DNA of 64,000 nt from NCBI RefSeq assembly GCF_007747995.1, contig NZ_CP036276.1:4207001-4271000 (forward strand), read 5' to 3'. Source of the DNA: Symmachiella dynata (GTDB lineage: Bacteria > Planctomycetota > Planctomycetia > Planctomycetales > Planctomycetaceae). Below the pieces are notes generated by a model. It was not told where the DNA came from, ran no database searches, and saw only the letters and a list, made by a program, of their open reading frames with translations. The translations under genes and the position numbers were made by a program. Positions 1-8,876 of the stretch are shown piece by piece; the stretch's first letter is position 1; every line of letters begins with the position of its first letter.

Positions 1-468
1 CTGGTAGGCTTCGTGATACAGCAGTCCGTCGATCGACGCCGATCGCGGCAGAAATTCCAGAGGCGTCCCCCGGCGATGCACATCGCGCCCCGACGCAAAC
101 GGCGTCATCGCTTGCACGGCTGCTTTTTTGACCTTCGCCTGCGAGGCGTCGTCGTCCTGTGGCTCAGCCGGCACCCAAACAATCGCCGACCGCCCCGCCG
201 CATATGCGGCATACATCGTGCCGGTCTTCACAACCAACATGAGCGTGCACTCCACGATCAGACACACCAGAAAAATATAGACCGGCATGACAAGCACCAG
301 CGACAGCGTATAGGACGCCCCCTCTTCGCCGCCGGCCAATTCGCGAACGTTCCAGCGCCGCAGTCGCAAAATCGCTCCGCGAGTCAAATAAACGAGCGCA
401 GCGGCGGAGAGAATCCACACCAGCCAAACATCCGCTACGGAATCCATCAGTGATTGAATTGTGATCAT
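1..468 (-). CDS. TadE-like pilus assembly membrane protein (partial, cut by left edge)
   Basis: The reading frame starts at an ATG at 468 and stays open for 156 codons to the window edge, so the C-terminus is missing. The visible protein has a hydrophobic segment at about residues 13-32, a charged stretch, then a second long hydrophobic segment (about 50-75) starting with GASYTLSLVLVMPVYIF. It is followed by TGTMYAAYAAGRSAIVW, which resembles TadE/TadG minor pilins where the N-terminal helix is followed by a conserved alanine-rich stretch. It lies downstream of a prepilin peptidase and a Flp pilin on the same strand, which supports a role in Tad pilus assembly at the inner membrane. The glutamate normally found at +5 of cleaved pilins is not seen after the candidate glycine, so processing is doubtful. 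The extra N-terminal membrane segment is unusual for TadE. Confidence 0.65.
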   Translation of the reverse strand, partial: MITIQSLMDSVADVWLVWILSAAALVYLTRGAILRLRRWNVRELAGGEEGASYTLSLVLVMPVYIFLVCLIVECTLMLVVKTGTMYAAYAAGRSAIVWVPAEPQDDDASQAKVKKAAVQAMTPFASGRDVHRRGTPLEFLPRSASIDGLLYHEAYQ

Positions 469-588
469 TTCGGTTTCCCCCTAAGGGCGAAGTTGTCGTT
501 CGTAGAAATGGAATCGTTGTGCAGAAGTGCCGAGTGAGAATCGTATGCTGCGAAGTGCATGCAGGTCGTAAGAAATACCGATGATCTG

Positions 589-777
589 TTACATGTAAGG
601 CGAACCGACCATACCGCCGATCACCTGGAAGAGATTGTGGCAAGACATAACAGCCATTCTGTAGAGCGCGACCGTGAAGACGAAGACTGTCCCTAATGTC
701 AGTACCAATTCCAACATGGCCAGTCCGCGACGCTTGCGCACAGCAATGCGCGATGGTCTTCGGCGAATGATTTTCAT
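589..777 (-). CDS. Small pilin-like protein (TadE/pseudopilin type)
   Basis: This 62-residue protein has a basic N-terminus with KRRG followed by LAMLEL and about 20 hydrophobic residues. That is the pattern of a type IV prepilin: cleavage after glycine, with glutamate at +5 of the mature protein. Its ATG overlaps the stop codon of the upstream prepilin peptidase gene by four bases (ATGA at 774-777), so the two are probably translationally coupled. This suggests the peptidase processes this small protein. The mature part is only about 45 residues, which is short even for a Flp subunit, and ends with a motif rich in Gly and Met. It may be a minor pilin or a shortened TadE. The function is inferred from the motif and the neighbours. 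Confidence 0.6.
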   Translation of the reverse strand: MKIIRRRPSRIAVRKRRGLAMLELVLTLGTVFVFTVALYRMAVMSCHNLFQVIGGMVGSPYM

Positions 778-1493
778 AGCGTCAGCCCCTGAAAGTACGA
801 GAGGATTGTGCCGACCGCGAAGAATGCGGCCAACGGCACAGGACGTTGGAGGATGGCTTGCGCGCCCAATCCGGGCTTCGCAATCCGGCTAGGCAACAAC
901 ACCGAGCCGACGTAACGCAAAAGTGTAGACAGAAGTTTCAACGGGCCGAGCTGCCAGACCAACATGCCGACCATCACGACTCCCGCCGCAATGTGGCACC
1001 ACAGAATGACTGTGAGCCCCTGTCCGGTTCCCAGGATTGCCCCCAGCGCCGCCGCCAATTTCACATCGCCGGCTCCACTGCCGGCCAATTGAAACACGAC
1101 GAGCATCGTCGCAAAACAGACCGCCGCTCCCAACAACGACGCTCCGATTCCAATCGGCGGCACGATTGCACGCGAGGCCCCAATCGCCTCACTGCTCATT
1201 GTCGCCGAGGCAACCAAATTGACCGCCAATGCCCAACCCAGGGCCGAGTAGGTCGCCCAGTTGGGAATCTTTCTCCAGTGGCTGTCCGTAAAACTCGAAA
1301 CCGCCAAGAGCAGCACAAGCACAGCGGCATTGATGGACGCCAATGCCGTCCCCCATGCGACCACTGACTGCGACAAGGCAATGACTAAACCCACAACCAA
1401 CGGCGCGGCCGCGGCCAGCTGCCAAGCCCGTCGCCGCTCCCCGCTACCGGCGGGGGAACAGATGGTGCGTTCGAATTGAGCCGTAATCGTCAC
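774..1493 (-). CDS. Prepilin peptidase, A24 family (TadV/CpaA type)
   Basis: A polytopic membrane aspartic protease that removes the leader from Flp-type prepilins. Both catalytic aspartates of the A24 family are visible: one in SFTDSHWRKIPNWATY, near the third hydrophobic segment, and one in GSGAGDVKLAAALGAILG, the GxGD motif. Several hydrophobic segments fill the rest. I chose the GTG at 1493 because GGGAG lies eight bases upstream; a longer form from a TTG at 1556 is also open but has no clear ribosome binding site. The gene lies between the Flp pilin gene and a pilin-like gene with which it overlaps by four bases. It lacks the N-terminal methylase domain of PilD-type enzymes, as expected for Tad systems. 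Confidence 0.85.
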   Translation of the reverse strand: MTITAQFERTICSPAGSGERRRAWQLAAAAPLVVGLVIALSQSVVAWGTALASINAAVLVLLLAVSSFTDSHWRKIPNWATYSALGWALAVNLVASATMSSEAIGASRAIVPPIGIGASLLGAAVCFATMLVVFQLAGSGAGDVKLAAALGAILGTGQGLTVILWCHIAAGVVMVGMLVWQLGPLKLLSTLLRYVGSVLLPSRIAKPGLGAQAILQRPVPLAAFFAVGTILSYFQGLTL

Positions 1494-1631
1494 GTCATTG
1501 CTCCCACTGATTTTCCGAGTTCCGTTTGTATGTTTTGTTGATTTGTTGTGCACCAAGTCTGCATCAAGAAAAATGCCGCCCGTTCGGCCCCACGCAAGTC
1601 GGACCGAACGGCGGCAACATCCCCCACAGGA

Positions 1632-1874
1632 TTAGCCGTCGGTTCCGCCGAAATCGACATCGAAGATCCGGCCCAACAGGTCGTTCACCCACCCCCCGAC
1701 CGTGTTGTCACCAGCACCGTCACCCGCGTTGCCCACCCAGGTGTTAATCATCAATACGATCAATGCGGCGATCGCGACAATCACCACGACCTGCAGGGTT
1801 TCCATGCCCCCTTCATCGTTGTTGAACTTGCCCACAATTTTCCGCAGCTGACTGTTTTTTGAGAAAGCCTTCAT
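1632..1874 (-). CDS. Flp-type major pilin
   Basis: An 80-residue protein with a 21-residue charged leader, a candidate cleavage site (DEGG followed by METLQ) and a strongly hydrophobic helix of about 20 residues (VVVIVAIAALIVLMINTW). This is the architecture of Flp pilins, the structural subunit of Tad pili. The glutamate sits close to the +5 position but the usual tyrosine after it is replaced by Leu-Gln. The tail after the helix is short and rich in Gly, Asp and Asn, as in many Flp pilins. It sits between the CpaF ATPase gene and the prepilin peptidase gene on the same strand, with 200 bases of upstream sequence that may hold its own promoter, as is common for the abundant subunit. Confidence 0.75.
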   Translation of the reverse strand: MKAFSKNSQLRKIVGKFNNDEGGMETLQVVVIVAIAALIVLMINTWVGNAGDGAGDNTVGGWVNDLLGRIFDVDFGGTDG

Positions 1875-2077
1875 AGTTTCGTTCCCTTTAAGATGGAGTC
1901 CTTGTGATTCCCCAGCCGAATGATTCAGCCAGATTTGATTTCACCATTTCGTATGGCTAGTAAATGTCGCCGCAGCGATTGGTCTCGCAACTGGCGACCC
2001 TTTGGCGACCCTCACACCTGTCGCCCCCCTTCGTTAGCTAGATCGCAATTCCGTCGAATAACCGGACATCCTGCCGC

Positions 2078-3253
2078 TCACGATTTTGTATTTTTTTCCG
2101 TTTTGTGAGATCCATTGCTACGCGAGCTGCGCGCAAATTCCGGTGACCTTGCAAACAACCCTTCCGTCAATTGAATACGGTCCTCAAAACCCATGGCCGC
2201 CGGCTCATCGGCATAGGTCGGACGCAGACCGGTCGGCAGCAGTTCGCCTTGGATCCGGTCGTCTTTGTCACGCCCCTGTGCCTGGAATTGAAACAGATCC
2301 CGCCATTGGTATTTGTCGCTGTCGTCCAAACCAATGGCTTCACTGATCGTCTGCACCCGTCGCGAGCCGTCCGCCAGACGAGAAATCTGCACAACCAGGT
2401 GAATCGCCGAGGCGACTTGCGCCCGTGCAACATGAACAGGAAGTCCCGTGTCGTTCATCAAGCACAATGTCTCCAAGCGACTGGCTGCGTCTCGCGGCGT
2501 GTTGGCATGCACCGTCGTCAATGACCCGGAGTGCCCCGAAAGCATCGACTGGATCAATTCCAAAGCTTCGCCGCGGCGGACTTCACCCACGATAATACGA
2601 TCGGGCCGCATCCGCAGAGAGTCCACAAACAGGTCGCGAATCGTAACCCCGCCCCGTCCGCTGGGCCGCGGCGGTTGTGCTTCCAAGTAGACCGTATGCG
2701 GTTGATTCAACTGCAGCTCCGAGGTGTCTTCGATGACGACAATCCGCTCTTCGTCCGGTACGGCCGCCGAAAGTGCATTCAGCATCGACGTCTTCCCCGT
2801 ACCCGTTCCCCCGGAAATGATGATGTTTTTGTGGAGCAGCACACTGGTGGCCAGAAACTCCGCCGCCATGTCGCTCATCGAACCTCGATCGACCAACGAC
2901 GGCAATGTGAATGTCGCTGGCTGAAATTTACGAATCGTCAGACAGACACCCCGCCGCGAACTGGGTGGAATGATCACGTGAACCCGCGAACCGTCCGGCA
3001 GCCGCGCGTCCATGCTGTGGTTATCCGCATCCAGCCGCCGCCCCACAAACTCCGCAATATTCTGAACCGCCGCCATCAAGGAGGGTTCATCCTCAAATCC
3101 ACTCTCGGCCTGTTGAATCCGCCCCGCAGTTTCAAAATAGACGGTGTCGTACCCCACAACCATCACTTCCGAAACCGCTGGATCGTCCAACAACGGCTGA
3201 ATCGGCGCCAAAAAGTGCCGCAAGGTTTCACGATAGATTTCAACAGTTTCCAT
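2078..3253 (-). CDS. CpaF/TadA-type secretion ATPase for Tad pilus
   Basis: A 391-residue hexameric ATPase of the type II/IV secretion family that powers Tad pilus assembly from the cytoplasm. Visible motifs are Walker A GGTGTGKT (about residues 148-155), the Asp box RIVVIEDTSEL (170-180), Walker B RIIVGEVRRGEA (219-230) and the His box GHSGSLTTVHAN (240-251). The N-terminal half holds the sensor-like domain typical of CpaF, with VSEVMVVG and RLPDGSRVHVIIPPSSRRG. I chose the ATG at 3253 because AGGGA lies a few bases upstream; an ATG 33 bases earlier has no such site. The C-terminal 50 residues are an extra tail with low similarity expected. The downstream genes are pilin and peptidase, so the locus continues leftwards. 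Confidence 0.9.
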   Translation of the reverse strand: METVEIYRETLRHFLAPIQPLLDDPAVSEVMVVGYDTVYFETAGRIQQAESGFEDEPSLMAAVQNIAEFVGRRLDADNHSMDARLPDGSRVHVIIPPSSRRGVCLTIRKFQPATFTLPSLVDRGSMSDMAAEFLATSVLLHKNIIISGGTGTGKTSMLNALSAAVPDEERIVVIEDTSELQLNQPHTVYLEAQPPRPSGRGGVTIRDLFVDSLRMRPDRIIVGEVRRGEALELIQSMLSGHSGSLTTVHANTPRDAASRLETLCLMNDTGLPVHVARAQVASAIHLVVQISRLADGSRRVQTISEAIGLDDSDKYQWRDLFQFQAQGRDKDDRIQGELLPTGLRPTYADEPAAMGFEDRIQLTEGLFARSPEFARSSRSNGSHKTEKNTKS

Positions 3254-3315
3254 AGTTTTCCCTGGGGATTCGCCCCCATTGGTCATGTGGTTTCACAAAG
3301 TAGCTGCACGCATCA

Positions 3316-3380
3316 GGTGCCACTGGCGAATCGGGTGCCACTAACAGCTCGGGTGCCACTGGCGGCTTGTCCGCCAGTGC
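3316..3380. repeat. Palindromic repeat cluster (REP-like)
   Basis: Three copies of GGTGCCACT start at 3316, 3334 and 3352, exactly 18 bases apart. The last runs into a hairpin: CACTGGCGG, a five-base loop CTTGT, then CCGCCAGTG, ending about 3379. The same core occurs in a longer hairpin at 27765-27799. The cluster lies between the kinase gene (stop at 3446) and cpaF (start at 3253) on the minus strand. It could attenuate or terminate kinase transcription, but no T-run follows the hairpin. Confidence 0.7.
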
Positions 3381-3445
3381 AAACAACCATCAGCCCTGGA
3401 GCAGAGCGAAGAGCCATCCTGGCCTCCAAATGCCCCAACCGAACG

Positions 3446-5518
3446 TTAAGTGATGATCCCAACCATCGAAGCGGCAAACCGATTAGCCGCCGTCAGAAAC
3501 GGCCGCAATGTCCGCCGAAACAACCCACCCGACTTGCCCGAGGCGGGCGTCGATTTCGTGGGGCTGCTGGGTTTTGCTTTTTTCTCCGAACTGTTCAATT
3601 CCGCGATATTTGCCAACGGCCGAAACGACGTTTCGTTTTCACGTGCCGCGCGTCCGTCCGCCCCAATTTGTCCAGCACGAATCAATTGACGGATCTGCTC
3701 AGTGGTCCCGGAAATCCGCTGCACATTGCCGTCATCCCCCAGGAATACAACCTTCCACAACGCATCTTGCTGTGGTTGTGGTTGGACGTCCGCGTCGCTC
3801 TCACAACGCAAATAACCGACAGTTGCCTTCGCAAAGGCTTTCGCACTACTCGGACGTTTGGCGGAATCCTCATGCATCGCTGCCCGAATCAAATCCCGCG
3901 TCTGCTGGCTGAGTCCCGGAACGATTTTCTCCGGCGGCACATAGTCATTGCGCGATTTGCGGATCAATTGATCAATCGCGGATTTCCCTTGAAACGGCGA
4001 CGCGCCGGTGACCATCTGGTACAGCGTCACTCCCAATGCATAAATATCGGCCGTTTTACTCACCGTCTTGGCATCGCGAAACTGTTCCGGCGGAGCGTAT
4101 TGCATGGTCCCCAATGCGTGGCCCGCTTGCGTCAGTTCATAATCCAACTCTTCCTGTTTGGCCAAACCCAGATCGGTGAGACGGGCATTGCCCTGGCTAT
4201 CGAACAGGATGTTCCCCGGCTTGACGTCGCGATGCAGCAGGCCCTTGCCATGCAAAGCATCCAACGCTTTCGCCACATCATAGACAATCCGCAAAGCCTG
4301 CGACTCAGGCAGTCGTCCTTCCGTGCGAAGAGTTTCCTTTAAGTCCTTGCCGGCAATATATTCCATGGCAATGAAGTGTTTCCCATTGTCACAGCCCACT
4401 TCATACGCTGGAACGAGATTGGGGTGCGACATCTCCATCGCCAATTTCGCTTCTTGATAAAACCGCACCAGAATCCGCTCATTCGCGACCAAATGGTCAT
4501 GCAGAATCTTGATGGCGACAATCGACCCATCAGCGGCGCGGGCGCGATGGACGTGTCCCATGGCGCCGCGGCCGACCTTGGAGATCAATTGATAGTCGCC
4601 GATACGGTCCGAAAAACCTCGCAGCAATTGCACAAATTCTTCCATTGACTGCGGACGCTCCGCCGGATCGGCCGACAAGGAGCGATCAATCACGTCCGCC
4701 ACCGCGGGAGACAACTCCGCCGCAAACTCCGCAGAGCCGCGGTAGTTGTTGGCCCGTTTGTTCTGCATCAACGACAGCCGTCCCGCACAGGCAAAGGGGG
4801 CGTCGCCGCTCACCATGGTGTACAACAGAGCCCCCAACGCATAGACGTCGGAACGGACGTCCGCTTTGTTTGACCGGCGTAGTTGCTCCGGCGCAAGGTA
4901 CCGAGCGATTTTTGTCTCGGCCGTCGACGGCGACGATTGGTCATCCAATTCAGGCGACGAAGAAAAACCAAAGCTGATCAACTTGGCCTTGCCTTCGGAG
5001 GTGACCAGCACGTTCTCCGGATGGATGTTGCGGTGCACCAGTCCAGCGGCATGGCATGCGGTCAGCGCGTCGGCGAGATGCAACACCATCTTCACCGCTC
5101 GTTTTTCGCTGATCTTTTTCTTCTTCTTGATAAATCGCGACAGCGGTTGGCCGCTGACGTATTCCATCGCGACCAAATCGCATTCGCCGGAATTCATGAC
5201 GTCAAACACCTCGGCCAAATGCGGGTGCTTGATCTGCATGGCGATTTTCGACTCGCGTTGCAACTGTTCGGCCCAATCCCGTGACTTCTCGTCACGACCG
5301 GTGATCACCTTCAGTGCCACCCGGCGGCCTTCCGGATCGTGTGCCCGATAGACGGTTTGCCCCAAGCCGCGTGATTTTACGCTGCGAAGACGATAGCCAC
5401 ACATGTCGCCCAATAACGACGCCCAACGTCCACGCGACGCTGACCGTCGTGCCGAATGTTTATCCAATGAAGCCGCTTCGTGTGGGAACGCTGCAGCCTG
5501 TGTTTTGATAGTTTGCAT
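3446..5518 (-). CDS. Tandem pseudokinase-kinase Ser/Thr protein kinase
   Basis: A 690-residue protein with two Hanks-type kinase domains in a row. The second (about residues 309-572) looks active: glycine loop GRGAMG (316-321), lysine in VAIK (337), catalytic HRDVKPGN (Asp 431) and metal-binding DLG (Asp 449). The first (about 42-302) keeps the ATP-site lysine (VALK, 70) but has HRN in place of HRD (162-164) and SFG in place of DFG (182-184), so it should be catalytically dead. The C-terminus (about 585-642) resembles a GYF_2/DUF4339-like module, then a basic, partly hydrophobic tail. I chose the ATG at 5518 because AGGAGAG lies eight bases upstream; the frame is open to an ATG at 5572. It is divergent from a second pseudokinase gene. 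The dead domain may regulate the live one, which is inference. Confidence 0.88.
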   Translation of the reverse strand: MQTIKTQAAAFPHEAASLDKHSARRSASRGRWASLLGDMCGYRLRSVKSRGLGQTVYRAHDPEGRRVALKVITGRDEKSRDWAEQLQRESKIAMQIKHPHLAEVFDVMNSGECDLVAMEYVSGQPLSRFIKKKKKISEKRAVKMVLHLADALTACHAAGLVHRNIHPENVLVTSEGKAKLISFGFSSSPELDDQSSPSTAETKIARYLAPEQLRRSNKADVRSDVYALGALLYTMVSGDAPFACAGRLSLMQNKRANNYRGSAEFAAELSPAVADVIDRSLSADPAERPQSMEEFVQLLRGFSDRIGDYQLISKVGRGAMGHVHRARAADGSIVAIKILHDHLVANERILVRFYQEAKLAMEMSHPNLVPAYEVGCDNGKHFIAMEYIAGKDLKETLRTEGRLPESQALRIVYDVAKALDALHGKGLLHRDVKPGNILFDSQGNARLTDLGLAKQEELDYELTQAGHALGTMQYAPPEQFRDAKTVSKTADIYALGVTLYQMVTGASPFQGKSAIDQLIRKSRNDYVPPEKIVPGLSQQTRDLIRAAMHEDSAKRPSSAKAFAKATVGYLRCESDADVQPQPQQDALWKVVFLGDDGNVQRISGTTEQIRQLIRAGQIGADGRAARENETSFRPLANIAELNSSEKKAKPSSPTKSTPASGKSGGLFRRTLRPFLTAANRFAASMVGIIT

Positions 5519-5811
5519 CGAAAGGTCTCTCCTAAGGTGGTTTGCGTTACCCCTTGGATCGGAGTTTCTCAAAAAAAGCGGACATCTCTCCGCAGATTTT
5601 CTTTCGTGGCCGCCCTGTTAAGCCTGTTAGCTGCACGACTTACATCCAGTCGGAAATCCCTCCTTCGCCGACACTGCAGCGAATTCCCCTGATTGTCTGT
5701 CCGGTTTTTGCGAGCAATTGTGATTCCCTATTGAAGGGCTCCACCGAACGGCATGACTGCGGTGGAAAATTGATCGCCCGAAATTCAAAGCACGGCTAAT
5801 AAGGGTTCAAC

Positions 5812-8799
5812 ATGCGAGATAACAGCAAATCGTCGCGCTCGGCGCGGAAACTCGACGCCTCATTCGCGGCCGATGACTCAATCTCTCGACAGCTAAACGG
5901 CGAAAGTGGAGCGTTGGGAGACAGCACACACTCTTCGATCGCCGAATTGCTACGGCCCGAAACTCGCGAGTCCTATCACACTCGCAAGCAGGGCGAGTCG
6001 TCGCTCCATGGCCAATTCCAACAGTATCCAAACGACGTTGGGCAGAATGATACTCCCGCCTCGTCTTCGTCGATCCTGTCAGCTTCATCCGTGTCTCATG
6101 CTGCGCCTGAAATCCGCCCCATCGATCATGCCAATCAAATGATCGAACAACTGACGCGTTCGATGAAGCAAACCCAAAAGCCGCAGGCTGACAAAGCACC
6201 TATCGCTGCTGCTCAACCCACTCCACAACCGGCAGTCGGCGCGCCGCTTCCTAGCCACGCGGATTACGAAATCCTCCGCGAACTCAGTCGTAGCGATTCG
6301 GCCGTGGTCTATGAGGCCTATGACCGTTCCCTGCGCCGCTATGTCGCGATCAAACAACTCAACGAACAACTCCGCGCCGATCCGCGGCAAAGCGAACTGT
6401 TTTGGCACGAAGCTCGTTTTCTGGCCAGTTTGGTCCACGAAAACGTCTGCCGCGTTTATTCCGTTGATGAACAGCAAGCCTGGATCGTCATGGAGATGAT
6501 GAACGGCAGCCTCGACCAACGACTGGCCGAAGGTCCCTTGCCCAGCGATTTAGTCAGAAGCATTCTGCGCCAAGCGTTGCAGGGTCTGAAGTATCTGCAC
6601 GGACAAGGCAAACTCCACGGCGAAATCAAACCGTCGAAATTGCTGCTCGATGACGGATGCATCAAACTCAGCGCCTCCGCAGGATTTTCTATCGGCGGTG
6701 AGTTTCGTCGCCCCAGCGGGACACAAAAATACGTTGCCCCCGAATTGCTACGTCCCGAGGTCTTCGGCGACGTCGGCCCGGGTGTCGATTTCTACTGCTT
6801 AGGTCTCACCGCTTTGGAATTGTTAATGGGCGATAACTTTTCCACGGCCTTCAAAGGCGTCCAAGATGTCAGCGACGATCTGGCTTGGATGCGCTGGCAC
6901 TGTTCGTCCAGCGAAACACTGCCGGAGCTGGAACAACTCATTCCCAAATTGCCGCAAGACTTGGCGAAGACCCTCTCGCGCATGCTCGCGAAACCTGTCT
7001 CTGCCCGGTATGGCTCGGCCGAAGAGGCATTGAAGGACTTGGAAGAAAAACCAATCATTCTCGTCGACGTTCCGCAGGCGGCTGATACGAATGCGCGTCG
7101 CGAACACAATCCGGCTCCGGTGCAAATCGGCGCGCGGCCCAATCTCAGCGCTACTCCCTGGCCGAGCCAAGACCAGGCATCCAAAAACAAAACCTGGTCC
7201 GCTCGATTTGCGCAACTGACCGACCCGGAGTTCCTCAAAAAACAAAGCAAAAACCCCAAAGTCCTTTACCCAGTGCTGGCCGTCATCGTACTGCTGATGT
7301 TCCCGCTGTTAATGACGAGCAGCTCCGGGAAAAAACGTTCGGCGAATACGATCGCGGTCGCTCTCAAATCGACTCCCGCCGGCGCTCAGGTTCTGCTGGA
7401 TGGGAAACCGTTGGGGATTGCCGCGCCTGGAAAAATTGAACTCAAACCGGGCACCTACAAAATTCGCGCCGAGATGGCCGGATTCGCGCCTACGGAAAAA
7501 ACGGTCAAAGTCGAATCGAGCAACGAAGACCTCCGCCTGCATTTTGAGTTAGCCGCGCTTCCCAAGAAAACGCCGGCCAAACCTTCGGCTCCCAAGAAAC
7601 CTAAAATCGAGTTACCACAAAAAGATGAACCCAAGGTTCTGGCTAAGACCGAAGTGCAACCACTGGTGGAGCCGCAACCACCCGCTGCGCCGGAACCGCA
7701 GCCCGAGACGCGTACGTTCCAACGCGAAGTCGCTGCCGACTTTGCCACCTACGCGCCGCAACTCATCAGCGACGGAAACGACCGCGACGTCTACTTGTCG
7801 CACGTGCATGGCATTCTCAACGATGCGTGGGAGACCAAAAACTTCCGCGAAGCGTGTGAGATTGCGGACGGCCATTTCCGTGCTGCTAGAAACATCAACC
7901 GACACGCACCTTGGGCGTATTATGCCCATGGTCTGCTGTTGTCAAAAAACAATCGGAGTCGCGAAGCACTCGCCCAATTCGAAATCTCGGCCGAGCAATC
8001 GTTGAAGCATCGGATTCCCTTATTCGCGCCATTGCGTGAGGTCATCCGCCATCGAGCTTTGAACGACGAATTCGCCCCAGCTGTGCGTGATTCACTTCAC
8101 TTGGCTCAAGCCGTGATCAGCTTCGCCGATGCGGATGAATTGGGAGACCAAGCCGCGGCCACCATCGACATGAACGTCGACTTCGTCGGCCGCATCATGG
8201 GCTTCATAAAAGGCCCCGCCGAAAACAAAGCTCGCACGACCGTCGACTTGACGGCCTGGGAAGCTGAATTACAAGCGGCGCTGCCGAGCCATTCATGGAT
8301 CACTTATACCGAAGCCCGGGATGGTGTACTCAAGCAATACACGGAGCAGTTGGCTTTAAAAGAACAAAAGGAGCGAGCATTCAAAGAGCGCGTTCAAGAG
8401 GAACGCACCAGCGGTGAAACACGCGCGGTCCAATTCGCGGGAAATGTGCACGGCGAACGTTCACGCGAGCGTTCCCATTCTCGCACGAGCACGTCACTCA
8501 TGCCGATACCGATTGGACAGGAGCAATCCCCCACCACAACAGGGCAAACCAGCCTGCAACTAAACGGCGTGGGATCAGAGCAATCCACAACGTTGCAACA
8601 AACAAACCGCGAAGAACCTAGCGTCTGGACCAACGTCTTAACCAATAGCAAGCGCAAGGTCGACTGGACACGGCAATACGAGTCGACCAAACATCTCGAC
8701 CAATTGCAGCCACAAATTCGCGAACCGTACGTCTTGCGAACTTACCTTCCAGAGGATTTCGAACTCCGCCGACTCGTCTTTATGAGTGACTTATCGTAA
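5812..8799 (+). CDS. Membrane-anchored pseudokinase with PEGA domain
   Basis: A 995-residue protein. A disordered N-terminus (1-150) precedes a protein-kinase fold (about 152-410). The fold keeps the lysine (VAIK, 181) and APE (YVAPE, about 307-311), but HRD is HGE (269-271) and DFG is replaced by ASA (288-290), so phosphotransfer is unlikely. A single membrane segment follows (about 485-501). Next is a PEGA domain (about 514-570: STPAGAQVLLDGKPLG, KPGTYKIRAEMAGF), which would lie outside the cytoplasm. After a Pro/Lys-rich linker there is a helical, TPR-like region (about 660-800) and a low-complexity tail. The start is supported by AAGGG seven bases upstream. The intergenic gap to the divergent pseudokinase-kinase gene is under 300 bases, so the two may be regulated together. 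The gene ends at a strong terminator. Confidence 0.85.
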   Translation: MRDNSKSSRSARKLDASFAADDSISRQLNGESGALGDSTHSSIAELLRPETRESYHTRKQGESSLHGQFQQYPNDVGQNDTPASSSSILSASSVSHAAPEIRPIDHANQMIEQLTRSMKQTQKPQADKAPIAAAQPTPQPAVGAPLPSHADYEILRELSRSDSAVVYEAYDRSLRRYVAIKQLNEQLRADPRQSELFWHEARFLASLVHENVCRVYSVDEQQAWIVMEMMNGSLDQRLAEGPLPSDLVRSILRQALQGLKYLHGQGKLHGEIKPSKLLLDDGCIKLSASAGFSIGGEFRRPSGTQKYVAPELLRPEVFGDVGPGVDFYCLGLTALELLMGDNFSTAFKGVQDVSDDLAWMRWHCSSSETLPELEQLIPKLPQDLAKTLSRMLAKPVSARYGSAEEALKDLEEKPIILVDVPQAADTNARREHNPAPVQIGARPNLSATPWPSQDQASKNKTWSARFAQLTDPEFLKKQSKNPKVLYPVLAVIVLLMFPLLMTSSSGKKRSANTIAVALKSTPAGAQVLLDGKPLGIAAPGKIELKPGTYKIRAEMAGFAPTEKTVKVESSNEDLRLHFELAALPKKTPAKPSAPKKPKIELPQKDEPKVLAKTEVQPLVEPQPPAAPEPQPETRTFQREVAADFATYAPQLISDGNDRDVYLSHVHGILNDAWETKNFREACEIADGHFRAARNINRHAPWAYYAHGLLLSKNNRSREALAQFEISAEQSLKHRIPLFAPLREVIRHRALNDEFAPAVRDSLHLAQAVISFADADELGDQAAATIDMNVDFVGRIMGFIKGPAENKARTTVDLTAWEAELQAALPSHSWITYTEARDGVLKQYTEQLALKEQKERAFKERVQEERTSGETRAVQFAGNVHGERSRERSHSRTSTSLMPIPIGQEQSPTTTGQTSLQLNGVGSEQSTTLQQTNREEPSVWTNVLTNSKRKVDWTRQYESTKHLDQLQPQIREPYVLRTYLPEDFELRRLVFMSDLS

Positions 8800-8813
8800 A
8801 CCCATATTTCAAC

Positions 8814-8854
8814 AAAAAAAGCGACCGGCGAATCACTCGTCGGTCGCTTTTTTA
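8814..8854. terminator. Rho-independent terminator, bidirectional
   Basis: An A-run is followed by a stem GCGACCGGCGA pairing with TCGTCGGTCGC (one G-T pair) and a T-run (8848-8853). It lies between the convergent ends of the pseudokinase gene (stop at 8799) and the outer-membrane-like protein gene (stop at 8877), and can serve both strands. Confidence 0.9.
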
Positions 8855-8876
8855 ATTTCTTCAACACCGCGTGCTG

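Noticed and set aside
2531-4342. Long plus-strand open frame (about 600 codons) opposite the pilus ATPase and kinase genes
   Set aside because: It runs antisense to two well-recognised genes, has an Arg/Pro/His-rich composition typical of shadow frames in GC-rich DNA, and has no start context or known motif.
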